Part shown: one piece after another, positions 4,966 to 11,359 of the stretch | Numbering within the stretch: position 1 is the first letter of the stretch | How the letters are laid out: each line of letters starts with the position of its first letter | NCBI RefSeq assembly: GCF_035486915.1 | Contig: NZ_DATHMR010000034.1 | Coordinates: 1-19,419, forward strand | Reading direction: 5' to 3' | Length of the DNA: 19,419 nucleotides | From: Dyella_B sp035486915 | Lineage (GTDB): Bacteria > Pseudomonadota > Gammaproteobacteria > Xanthomonadales > Rhodanobacteraceae | Translations under genes and position numbers: made by a program | The notes under the pieces: generated by a model | The model's database searches: none | Told to the model about the DNA's origin: nothing | What the model saw: the letters and a program-made list of their open reading frames with translations, nothing else

Positions 4966-7016
4966 AGACAGACTCCGTTATAAAGATCCTCTTCATTGAA
5001 AACTCGGTCGAGGACGCGGAACAGATCATTACTTTGTTGCGCAATTCGGGCGTAGCGGTTCGCCCCGCCCGGGCCACTAACCCCGACCAGATTCACGCGG
5101 CGCTCGAGGAACTCGGACCCGACTTGGTGCTGTTCAATCCCAGCGTCAATGGTTTGCCCTTGCGCAGCGTGGTGCAGCAGATCGACGCCAGCGCGCGCGA
5201 CATCGCCCTGCTGGCCTGCGTATCCAAGATCGATGACCAGATCGTTGCGGAGATGTTCCAGGATGGTGCGCAAGGTGTTGGCTCGCGCGCGCAACCTAAG
5301 CAGCTGGTGACGGTGATCAAGCGCGAGTTCGAATCGCTCCACATGCGCCGTCAGGTGCGTCGCCTGGAATCGGCGTTGCGCGAATCCGAGCGTCGTTGCG
5401 ATGCGCTGCTCGATTCGTCGAACGATCCCATTGCCTACGTGCACGAAGGCATGCACGTGCGTGCCAATCGCTCGTATCTGGATACATTCGGCTATGCCGA
5501 CTACGACGACCTGCTTGGTCTGCCAGTGCTCGATCTGATCGGTCCGGCGGATGCGGACAACTTCAAGGCCTTGCTGCGTGCGCTCTCACGCGGAGAAAAG
5601 GCGGAGTACCGGATGGAGCTGCACGCGCGTCGGGCCGACGGCAGCACCTTCCCTGCCACGGCGGAATTCGCGCACGCGACGTTTGAAGGGGAGACCTGCC
5701 TGCAGATCGTATTCCGCCGCCAGCAGGTCGACCCCGCGCTGGTGGAGCAATTGCAGCGCGATGCGGTGACGGGTCTTTTCAATCGTGCACGCACGCTGGA
5801 GTTCATCGAAAACGCGGTAAGCGCCGCGAGCGAAGGCCGCAAAGGTCAGAGCTTGTTGTTGATCGAACCGGACAACTGGTCGCAGATCGTCAACGGTATC
5901 GGACTGGGCAAGACCGACGAACTGCTCGCCGCGTTCGCGCATCGGGTGAGCATGCAGCTGGGCCAGGAAGATGTGGCCGGCCTGCTTGCCGAACACACGA
6001 TCGGTGTGATCCTGCACACGGATAACGATGAAGCGATCCGAGAGTGGATATCCGGGCTTCAGCAGACGATCTCGCGCGAGATCTTCGATCTCGGCACGCA
6101 GTCCATCACGTTGACGGCGAGCATCGGCGGCAGCCTGCTGGGCGAAAGGAACGCCAACACCGACATGTTGCTCAACCAGTCCAGCCAGGCGCTGCGCAGC
6201 GCGCAGGGCCAGGGTGGCAATCGCAACGAGTTGCATGATCCTGCGGCACGCGAGAAGGCCGACGCCGAACGCGAACGCAATTGGCTGGGCTTGCTGCGTC
6301 AGGCACTGACGCAGAACGAGTTCATGCTCTACCACCAGCAAACCATCAGCCTGCAGGACGCAGAAGGTGATTACTCCGAACTCCTGCTGCGCATGAACGG
6401 CCCGCAGGGTGAAGTGTCGCCTGGCTTTTTCATGCCGATTGCCGAGAAGTATGGCCTCAACGCTGAGATCGACCGTTGGGTGCTCAACCAGGCAATCAAT
6501 GCATTGAAGGCACGCGATCGTGCCGGCGTACCCACCACGTTCTTCGTCAAGCTGACATCCGAATCGCTACAACAGCAGGCTACCCTGCTGCCGTGGCTGG
6601 ACAAGACACTCAAGAATGCCAGCCTTAGGCGTGGACGCCTTGTACTGGAAATGACCGAGAGCAAAGTGGTGACCATGCTTCGCCCCGCGCAGGAGTTCAT
6701 CAATGCGTGGAAGAACCTTGGCGGCCAGTTCGCGCTGGAACAGTTCGGTTCGGGCCTCAACTCGTTCCAGTTGCTCAATCATATCGACGCGGATTACCTG
6801 AAGATCGACCGCAGCTTCATGGCCGATCTGCCGCAGCATCCGGAGAATCAGAAGAAGATCACCGAGATCTGCCAGCAGGCGCACGAAATGAAGCGCATGG
6901 CGGTCGCCGAATGGGTCGAAGATGCGGCGAGCACGTCGCTACTGTTTGCCTGTGGCGTGGACTTCGTACAGGGCAACTTCCTGCAGGAACCGCAGCCGCT
7001 GTTGATCAATATCTGA
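4962..7016 (+). CDS. fimX: FimX-type degenerate REC-PAS-GGDEF-EAL c-di-GMP effector
   Basis: Likely a c-di-GMP receptor controlling type IV pilus assembly through PilZ/PilB, as in Pseudomonas and Xanthomonas. From this ATG it has 684 residues (P. aeruginosa FimX is 691). Domains: receiver-like 6-120, with Asn59 in DLVLFNPSVNG where a phosphoacceptor Asp is expected; PAS 146-253; GGDEF-like 265-425, with AEHT in place of GGDEF; EAL-like 438-680, with ELL at 473-475 instead of EAL, EQFGSG instead of DDFGTG, and EWVED/QGNF late loops. All catalytic signatures are degenerate, as in FimX, so it should bind rather than make or cleave c-di-GMP. The frame extends up to 4875, but homology to FimX begins at VIKILFIENS, favouring 4962. 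No strong ribosome binding site is well spaced. Confidence 0.85.
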   Translation: MKTDSVIKILFIENSVEDAEQIITLLRNSGVAVRPARATNPDQIHAALEELGPDLVLFNPSVNGLPLRSVVQQIDASARDIALLACVSKIDDQIVAEMFQDGAQGVGSRAQPKQLVTVIKREFESLHMRRQVRRLESALRESERRCDALLDSSNDPIAYVHEGMHVRANRSYLDTFGYADYDDLLGLPVLDLIGPADADNFKALLRALSRGEKAEYRMELHARRADGSTFPATAEFAHATFEGETCLQIVFRRQQVDPALVEQLQRDAVTGLFNRARTLEFIENAVSAASEGRKGQSLLLIEPDNWSQIVNGIGLGKTDELLAAFAHRVSMQLGQEDVAGLLAEHTIGVILHTDNDEAIREWISGLQQTISREIFDLGTQSITLTASIGGSLLGERNANTDMLLNQSSQALRSAQGQGGNRNELHDPAAREKADAERERNWLGLLRQALTQNEFMLYHQQTISLQDAEGDYSELLLRMNGPQGEVSPGFFMPIAEKYGLNAEIDRWVLNQAINALKARDRAGVPTTFFVKLTSESLQQQATLLPWLDKTLKNASLRRGRLVLEMTESKVVTMLRPAQEFINAWKNLGGQFALEQFGSGLNSFQLLNHIDADYLKIDRSFMADLPQHPENQKKITEICQQAHEMKRMAVAEWVEDAASTSLLFACGVDFVQGNFLQEPQPLLINI

Positions 7017-7027
7017 CGATTGCTTGA

Positions 7028-7055
7028 AGCGAGCACGGTAAAGCCCCCGCTCGCT
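7028..7055. terminator. Weak hairpin between convergent genes
   Basis: AGCGAGC (7028-7034) and GCTCGCT (7049-7055) form a 7-bp stem with a 14-nt loop in the 61-nt gap between the convergent fimX and PATAN-like stops. No T-run follows on either strand, so any termination role is uncertain. Confidence 0.3.
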
Positions 7056-7077
7056 ACATGATCGCAAAGGTGGCCGA

Positions 7078-7650
7078 CTACTCTTTGGCGAGAGCGGCGT
7101 AAACCTCCTGCAGAAAGCGCTCGGACTCCTCCGCCGTGGAGAGATTCTTCGCGATGTGCTGAAGGACCAGCTCGACGTTGTTCGATGCCGAAAATGCTTC
7201 ATCGCACAGCAGTGGGGCGATCGGCCCCAGGTAGCTCAACGCCACCTGCTCGATTCGCTCACGACTGGCAGAAGCATCCATCGTCGGCGCCGATGTGCGT
7301 GCAGGCGCGGGCGCAGCGGATTTGCGCAAACCGATGTCGCTCTCAAATCCTCCAAGCAGCCACTGCAGAGCCGCTTCGCTCAGCGGCATCCTGGTGCCGG
7401 CGCTCGCTGGCGTTGCTGCAGCTCCCGGCTGAAAACGGGCACGCGCTGCCGATACGCGGGCGAGCTGCTTGATCGCTTCGTCGTTGCGATAACGACTGAA
7501 CGTCACTTCCTCGACCTGTCCATTGCGAAGCATGATCGTGGACGAGTGATTGTTCTCCGTCGCGATGAAGAAGAACCCCGATGTCTTCTTCTGTACGAGC
7601 GTGCGCAGCTCGCGCAGCACTTCGATCAATGGGCGAAATTCGCTAACCAT
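7078..7650 (-). CDS. PATAN/DUF4388-like small protein, function unknown
   Basis: A 190-residue soluble protein without signal peptide or membrane segment. Residues 1-75 look like a PATAN (DUF4388) domain: an initial helix (LIEVLRELRTLVQKKTSG), a strand FFFIAT, a second strand with LRNGQVEEVTFSRYRNDEAI, a helix and a closing FQPG. Residues 76-128 are an Ala/Pro/Ser-rich linker. Residues 130-188 form a helical domain I do not recognise (IEQVALSYLGPIAPLL, SERFLQEVYAAL). The ATG has GGGA 6 nt upstream. It lies 42 nt after the Cache-HAMP sensor gene on the same strand, so the two are probably cotranscribed, and it converges on fimX. PATAN proteins of cyanobacteria regulate type IV pilus motors, so a related role is possible. 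The PATAN assignment is moderate; function is not established. Confidence 0.7.
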   Translation of the reverse strand: MVSEFRPLIEVLRELRTLVQKKTSGFFFIATENNHSSTIMLRNGQVEEVTFSRYRNDEAIKQLARVSAARARFQPGAAATPASAGTRMPLSEAALQWLLGGFESDIGLRKSAAPAPARTSAPTMDASASRERIEQVALSYLGPIAPLLCDEAFSASNNVELVLQHIAKNLSTAEESERFLQEVYAALAKE

Positions 7651-7692
7651 GTTCTGTCCCGTACATCAGGAGCGCATCATGGACGTTCGATG

Positions 7693-8820
7693 TCATCGCT
7701 TGGCAAGCCGCTCCATCGCCAGACGCACGCTGTTGGACAGGCGCGCGATAGCTTTGGCGAGGCTGCCGATTTCGTCCTTAAGTTTGACCTCCTCGATCGG
7801 CGTATTCAACTTGCCCATGCTGAGCGCATCGGCCACGTCTGTCAGCCGCCGGATCGGCTGCAATACGCGACGCCAGATCAGCGCCGACTGCAATCCCAGC
7901 AGCAGCAGACAGATCAGCAAACCGGCCAGTCCAATCCATAGCGTCTGGCGAGCGATGACGTGATTGATATCGCTGTTGGGATAGGCCGCCACCAGCGTGA
8001 ACCCCCAGCCCGATACATCTTGTTTTTCGACCGTCCAGTCCGCGGGTTGCTGTTGTGCGATCTGGGTCATCACCGCCGGATCGACCGTCGAGCCCGTCTT
8101 CGACTGGAAGCGCAATTTGCCCTTGCTGTCGAATAGCGCGACGAATCCCGAATCGAGCACGCGGCTTTTGCTGATCACATCGTCCAACGCAGCCAAATCC
8201 GTCTTGTAGCCCACATACCAGATGCCGATCGGCTTGGTGTCGCCTAGCGTGTAGATCGGCTCGTAGCCGGTTACATAGGGCGTACCTAGAATATCCACCA
8301 CGCCATAAAAACTGTGGCCCTGACGGATCTGCACGATCACGGGGCCGTTCGGATCGAGCACCGTGCCGATCGCACGATCGCCGTTGTCCTTTCTCACATT
8401 GGTAGACACGCGCACAAAGTCGTCGCCTGTCCTGGAGAACAATGTCGCGGTGCCGCCCATCGTGGCCGTAACGTCATCCACTAGCTGGAACTGATTGCCC
8501 TGCGGCTTATCGCCGAAAAGCAGATCGTTGGCATCTCGGTTATTTGCCTTGATCGGCTGTCCCTGGCCGGGCGTCCCCAATTGGTCGCTTTCCTGGCGCA
8601 GCAGATGCATGGAATTGTGCACGCGATCGAGCATGATCGAACGTGTAACGCCCAGCAGACTTTGTAGCCCGCTGGTCTGATTGTCGATGGATGCTGCAGC
8701 TTCGGTGCGCACGCGCGCCGCCTCAATCCAGGCCAGCGTTGCAGCGGTGGCGATAACAGCAAGCAGTACCAAGGCCAGCACAGGCAGCAGCAGGCGCACT
8801 CGCAAAGAGTGTTGAAACAT
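7693..8820 (-). CDS. Cache-HAMP membrane sensor lacking an output domain
   Basis: A 375-residue inner-membrane sensor. Seen: N-terminal membrane helix 8-30; a periplasmic region about 50-285 resembling Cache3-Cache2 fusion sensors (VDDVTATMGGTATLFSRTGD, RVSTNVRKDNGDRAIGT, GHSFYGVVDILGTPYVTGYEPI); a second membrane helix 293-313; and a HAMP domain 314-366 with DEIGSLAKAIARL. The protein stops about nine residues after HAMP, with no methyl-accepting, kinase or GGDEF domain, so the signal must pass to another protein. The start at 8820 has AAGGGGGA upstream; the frame is open to 8922, but the added segment is not sensor-like and lacks a ribosome binding site. Cotranscription with the PATAN-like gene suggests that protein as partner. 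The ligand is unknown. Confidence 0.85.
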   Translation of the reverse strand: MFQHSLRVRLLLPVLALVLLAVIATAATLAWIEAARVRTEAAASIDNQTSGLQSLLGVTRSIMLDRVHNSMHLLRQESDQLGTPGQGQPIKANNRDANDLLFGDKPQGNQFQLVDDVTATMGGTATLFSRTGDDFVRVSTNVRKDNGDRAIGTVLDPNGPVIVQIRQGHSFYGVVDILGTPYVTGYEPIYTLGDTKPIGIWYVGYKTDLAALDDVISKSRVLDSGFVALFDSKGKLRFQSKTGSTVDPAVMTQIAQQQPADWTVEKQDVSGWGFTLVAAYPNSDINHVIARQTLWIGLAGLLICLLLLGLQSALIWRRVLQPIRRLTDVADALSMGKLNTPIEEVKLKDEIGSLAKAIARLSNSVRLAMERLAKR

Positions 8821-9071
8821 TGGAAAGTCCCCCTTGGCAATATCGTGCAGCCCGATCCGCTGCCGACCCATTTCGATGCGAAAACAGCGTACCGCATCAT
8901 GATCTATGTATGTTGCGCACATATGGCAGCAAATGCCACGAAAATGGGATCAAATTCTCGGTTTGCGTTTGAACTCGTTGTCACCGATGCGGGAATTTGC
9001 ACGCCGCTATGAACGATGAGCTTTTTGACAAATATGACAATACGCCATATCCACGTTCGCACCGCGGAAAA
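8821..9071. other. Intergenic region upstream of the Cache-HAMP gene
   Basis: About 250 nt, more AT-rich than its surroundings, with no convincing ORF. It should contain the promoter of the sensor operon on the minus strand, but I see no clear -35/-10 pair. It holds a direct repeat TGACAA-ATA-TGACAA (9026-9040). The 11-mer TTGACAAATAT (9025-9035) recurs upstream of ffh. Confidence 0.5.
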
Positions 9072-9097
9072 TAAAAAAACCGCGGATCGCTCCGCGG
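9072..9097 (-). terminator. Intrinsic terminator of the rpsP-rimM-trmD-rplS operon
   Basis: On the minus strand CCGCGGA-GCGA-TCCGCGG (9097-9080) is followed by seven U residues (9079-9073), a textbook Rho-independent terminator about 30 nt after the rplS stop. The plus strand also has GGTTTTT after the stem, so it may work in both directions. Confidence 0.92.
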
Positions 9098-9127
9098 GTT
9101 TTTCGTATGCGAATGTCGCGTACCGGA

Positions 9128-9493
9128 TTAGTCCGCGGAGGAAGCAGCGGCGATGTCTTCCTTGATGCGAGCTGCCTTGCCTTCCAGACCACGCAGGTAG
9201 TACAGCTTGGCGCCACGCACCTTGCCCTTGCGCTTGACCGTCACCGACTCGATGCTCGGGCTGTGCGCCTGGAATACGCGCTCCACGCCCGTACCGTGCG
9301 AGATCTTGCGCACCGTGAAGGCCGAATGCAGACCGCGGCTGCGCTTGGCGATGACGACACCTTCGAACGCCTGAACGCGCTCGCGGTTACCTTCTTTCAC
9401 CTTGACGTTGACGATCACGGTGTCGCCAGGGCCGAACTCCGGCAGCTGGCGGGTGATCTGCTCGGCTTCGAACTGTTCGATGATCTTGTTCAT
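9128..9493 (-). CDS. rplS: 50S ribosomal protein L19
   Basis: Large-subunit protein at the 30S-50S interface. 121 residues, typical length 115-125. Seen: MNKIIEQFEAEQ start, PEFGPGDTV, VKEGNRERVQAFEGVVIAKR, SFTVRKIS-type block (AFTVRKISHGTGVERVF), HSPSIESVTVKRKGKVRGAKLYYLR and a basic/Ala-rich tail. AGGTG lies 5 nt before the ATG. It is the last gene of the operon, 18 nt after trmD, and is followed directly by the intrinsic terminator. Confidence 0.99.
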   Translation of the reverse strand: MNKIIEQFEAEQITRQLPEFGPGDTVIVNVKVKEGNRERVQAFEGVVIAKRSRGLHSAFTVRKISHGTGVERVFQAHSPSIESVTVKRKGKVRGAKLYYLRGLEGKAARIKEDIAAASSAD

Positions 9494-9511
9494 GGCAACA
9501 CCTGTCTTTTC

Positions 9512-10312
9512 TCAATGATTGCGGTCGTCATTGACCGCATCGTTTTGTCGTGATGGCTGCTTAGCCTGCTCTTCTCGAGCATATTCACGACGAAATTCAT
9601 CCAGCAACGCTCGGGATTCTGCATCCAGCGCGCGTTGCGCCAATAAATCGGGACGCCGCAACCAGGTCCGTCCCAGTGATTGCTTCAGGCGCCAGCGGCG
9701 AATGGCCGCGTGATCGCCAGAGAGCAAAACCTCCGGCACATCGCTCAGTGCGTCATGCACCGGTCTTGCATAGTGCGGACAGTCGAGCAAACCGTTCGAA
9801 AACGAATCCTGCTCGGCCGATTGCGCATCGTTCAACGCACCGTCTTGCAAGCGGCCCACGGCATCGATGATCACCGCGGCGCCTAGCTCGCCGCCGGACA
9901 GCACATAGTCGCCGATGGATAACTCTTCGTCGACCTCGTGCGCCAGCAGACGCTCGTCCACACCTTCGTAACGTCCACACAGCAGAGCGATTCGTGGCAA
10001 TTTCGCCAGCGCTTCCACTCTGCCCTGCGTCAGCCGCGCTCCTTGCGGACTGAGATAAATCACATGCACCGGTTCCGGTGCGGCATCACGTACGGCTTTG
10101 AGGGCTGCACGCAATGGCTCGATCAGCATCACCATGCCGGGACCACCGCCGCAGGTGCGGCCATCCACGGTACGGTAGTTGTCGGTGGCGTAATCGCGCG
10201 GATTCCAGGTTTCCACCTGCAACAACTCGCGTTGCTGCGCGCGTCCTACAACACCGACGGCAGCACACTGGCGCATGAAGTCGGGAAACAGCGTGACGAC
10301 ATCGATGCGCAT
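9512..10312 (-). CDS. trmD: tRNA (guanine-N1)-methyltransferase TrmD
   Basis: SPOUT-class enzyme making m1G37 in tRNAs and preventing +1 frameshifting. 266 residues, slightly longer than E. coli TrmD (255) because of a charged C-terminal tail. Seen: MRIDVVTLFP start; YRTVDGRTCGGGPGM (46-60); the trefoil-knot SAM-binding segments LSPQGARL (87-94), LCGRYEGVDERL (111-122) and SIGDYVLSGGEL (132-143); and the catalytic-Asp block QDSFSNGLLDCPHYARP with Asp169. The usual Pro of GGELP is Gly144. GAGG lies 5 nt before the ATG, 20 nt after rimM. It is part of rpsP-rimM-trmD-rplS. Confidence 0.99.
   Translation of the reverse strand: MRIDVVTLFPDFMRQCAAVGVVGRAQQRELLQVETWNPRDYATDNYRTVDGRTCGGGPGMVMLIEPLRAALKAVRDAAPEPVHVIYLSPQGARLTQGRVEALAKLPRIALLCGRYEGVDERLLAHEVDEELSIGDYVLSGGELGAAVIIDAVGRLQDGALNDAQSAEQDSFSNGLLDCPHYARPVHDALSDVPEVLLSGDHAAIRRWRLKQSLGRTWLRRPDLLAQRALDAESRALLDEFRREYAREEQAKQPSRQNDAVNDDRNH
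9520..9539 (-). other. Small hairpin at the 3' end of trmD
   Basis: TGCGGTC (9520-9526) and GACCGCA (9533-9539) form a perfect 7-bp stem with a 6-nt loop inside the last codons of trmD, about 27 nt before the rplS start. In E. coli L19 is made far more than TrmD; a structure here could take part in such differential expression or in mRNA processing. That role is conjecture. Confidence 0.3.
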
Positions 10313-10332
10313 CGGACCCTCACCAGACTCGG

Positions 10333-10848
10333 TTAAAACTCGGGGTCCCAGTCCACCACCATGCGTCCACCGGATAAATCCACCGAACGCACGTAAACAC
10401 CCTGGACGAAAGGAATCAGCCGCTCGCGCTCGCCATCCTTTACAGCCACCACATCATTCGCGCCGGTTGCGAACAGGTGAGTCACCCGCCCCAACATCAC
10501 GCCTTCTGTGGTGACGACCTCAAGACCTTCGAGATCGACCCAGTAGTACTCATCTTTGCCGGGGGGCGGCAGCAGTTCGCGGGCGACGTAGATGTCGTAT
10601 CCCACCAGCGCTGCGGCGCCTTCCCGGTCATCGACCTCAGGCAATTTGGCGATAAGGCCCTTGCCCTGCGGTCGACCTGTGATGCCTTTGATCTCCGTTA
10701 CCTGGTCCGGCGCCGATGAAAGCAGCCAGGGCTGATACTTGAAGATCTGCGTACGGGGTTCGGTCCAAGATTCGATCTTGAGCCAACCCTGCACGCCGTA
10801 CAGTCCGACGATGCGTCCGACAAGGACGCGTCGACCGGCTGCAGTCAT
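10333..10848 (-). CDS. rimM: Ribosome maturation factor RimM
   Basis: 16S processing and 30S head-assembly factor that interacts with S19. 171 residues, usual length. Seen: N-terminal RimM beta-barrel (VLVGRIVGLYGVQGWLKIES), RPQGKGLIAKLPEVDDREGA, and the C-terminal PRC-barrel (EYYWVDLEGLEVV, GRVTHLFATGANDVV, RLIPFV, VDWDPEF). The start at 10848 is 2 nt after the rpsP stop and lacks a good ribosome binding site, so coupling to rpsP is likely. The frame stays open to 10929, inside rpsP, which I reject as a start. Residues 95-98 are PPPG, an EF-P-dependent stalling motif. Confidence 0.98.
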   Translation of the reverse strand: MTAAGRRVLVGRIVGLYGVQGWLKIESWTEPRTQIFKYQPWLLSSAPDQVTEIKGITGRPQGKGLIAKLPEVDDREGAAALVGYDIYVARELLPPPGKDEYYWVDLEGLEVVTTEGVMLGRVTHLFATGANDVVAVKDGERERLIPFVQGVYVRSVDLSGGRMVVDWDPEF

Positions 10849-10850
10849 GC

Positions 10851-11105
10851 TTAGGCAGCAGCCTGCTTGCCGGCTTCCTTCAGAAGCGAGGCAACCTTGT
10901 CGCTCAGCTGAGCGCCCTTGCCGACCCACTCCTGAACACGCGCGACGTTCAGCTCAAGGCGCTTGTCCTTGCCTGCCGCCGTCGGGTTGTAGAAACCTAC
11001 GCGTTCGATGCTGCGGCCGTCACGCGCACTGCGCTGATCGGTCACGACAACGTGGTAGAACGGACGGCCCTTGGCGCCGCCGCGCGAAAGACGAATCTTA
11101 ACCAT
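10851..11105 (-). CDS. rpsP: 30S ribosomal protein S16
   Basis: Small-subunit assembly protein. 84 residues, normal for the family. Seen: MVKIRLSRGGAKGRPFYHVV, VTDQRSARDGRSIERVGFYNP, and LNVARVQEWVGKGAQLSDKVASLL. GGAG lies 8 nt before the ATG. It is the first gene of the rpsP-rimM-trmD-rplS operon, with two tandem hairpins in the leader just upstream. Confidence 0.99.
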   Translation of the reverse strand: MVKIRLSRGGAKGRPFYHVVVTDQRSARDGRSIERVGFYNPTAAGKDKRLELNVARVQEWVGKGAQLSDKVASLLKEAGKQAAA

Positions 11106-11121
11106 AGTAAAAGCTCCAGAG

Positions 11122-11161
11122 TTGCCGGCATGCTCGGCAAGCGCGTCCTAGAACGGACGCG
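11122..11161 (-). promoter_or_regulatory. Two tandem hairpins in the rpsP leader
   Basis: Read on the minus strand, the first is CGCGTCC-GTTCTA-GGACGCG (11161-11142) and the second TTGCCG-AGCATGC-CGGCAA (11140-11122). Both stems are perfect, almost contiguous, and end just before the rpsP Shine-Dalgarno region. An AT-rich TTAAAAT-type -10 candidate lies about 15-20 nt further upstream (near 11172-11180). The arrangement suggests a structured ribosomal-protein leader; regulation is inferred. Confidence 0.45.
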
Positions 11162-11245
11162 GTAAACGCGACATTTTAATGAAATTCGAGGAAAAAGGAA
11201 GGGGTTAGGCTTAATCGGCCCCTGCAAACCACTTACCGTAAAGCC

Positions 11246-11345
11246 GTCATTCCGGCACAGGCCGGAATCCAGTGGGATAACGCATGGAAAGCCTCGGCCC
11301 AGATCCAGCCTGAGGACATTGGATTTCGGCCTTTGCCGGAATGAC
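11246..11345. repeat. REP-pair (REPIN/BIME-like) inverted-repeat element, copy 2
   Basis: A 100-nt element with arms 11246-11271 and 11320-11345. The right arm reverse-complemented matches the left at 24 of 26 positions. The left arm starts GTCATTCCGGC and folds as TTCCGGC-ACAG-GCCGGAA; the right arm ends GCCGGAATGAC. It shares the GTCATTCC and ATCCA borders with the copy at 3004-3114 but has a different stem sequence. It lies in the ffh-rpsP gap, 14 nt after the ffh stop, separating ffh from the ribosomal operon. Confidence 0.85.
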
Positions 11346-11359
11346 GAGCATTCGAGCAT

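Noticed and set aside
8821..8922. 34-residue extension of the Cache-HAMP protein
   Set aside because: Polar, no ribosome binding site; the shorter form begins directly before a typical membrane anchor and has a good Shine-Dalgarno.
11042..11359. 105-codon minus-strand ORF between ffh and rpsP
   Set aside because: Runs through the REP element and into rpsP in another frame; no plausible protein features.
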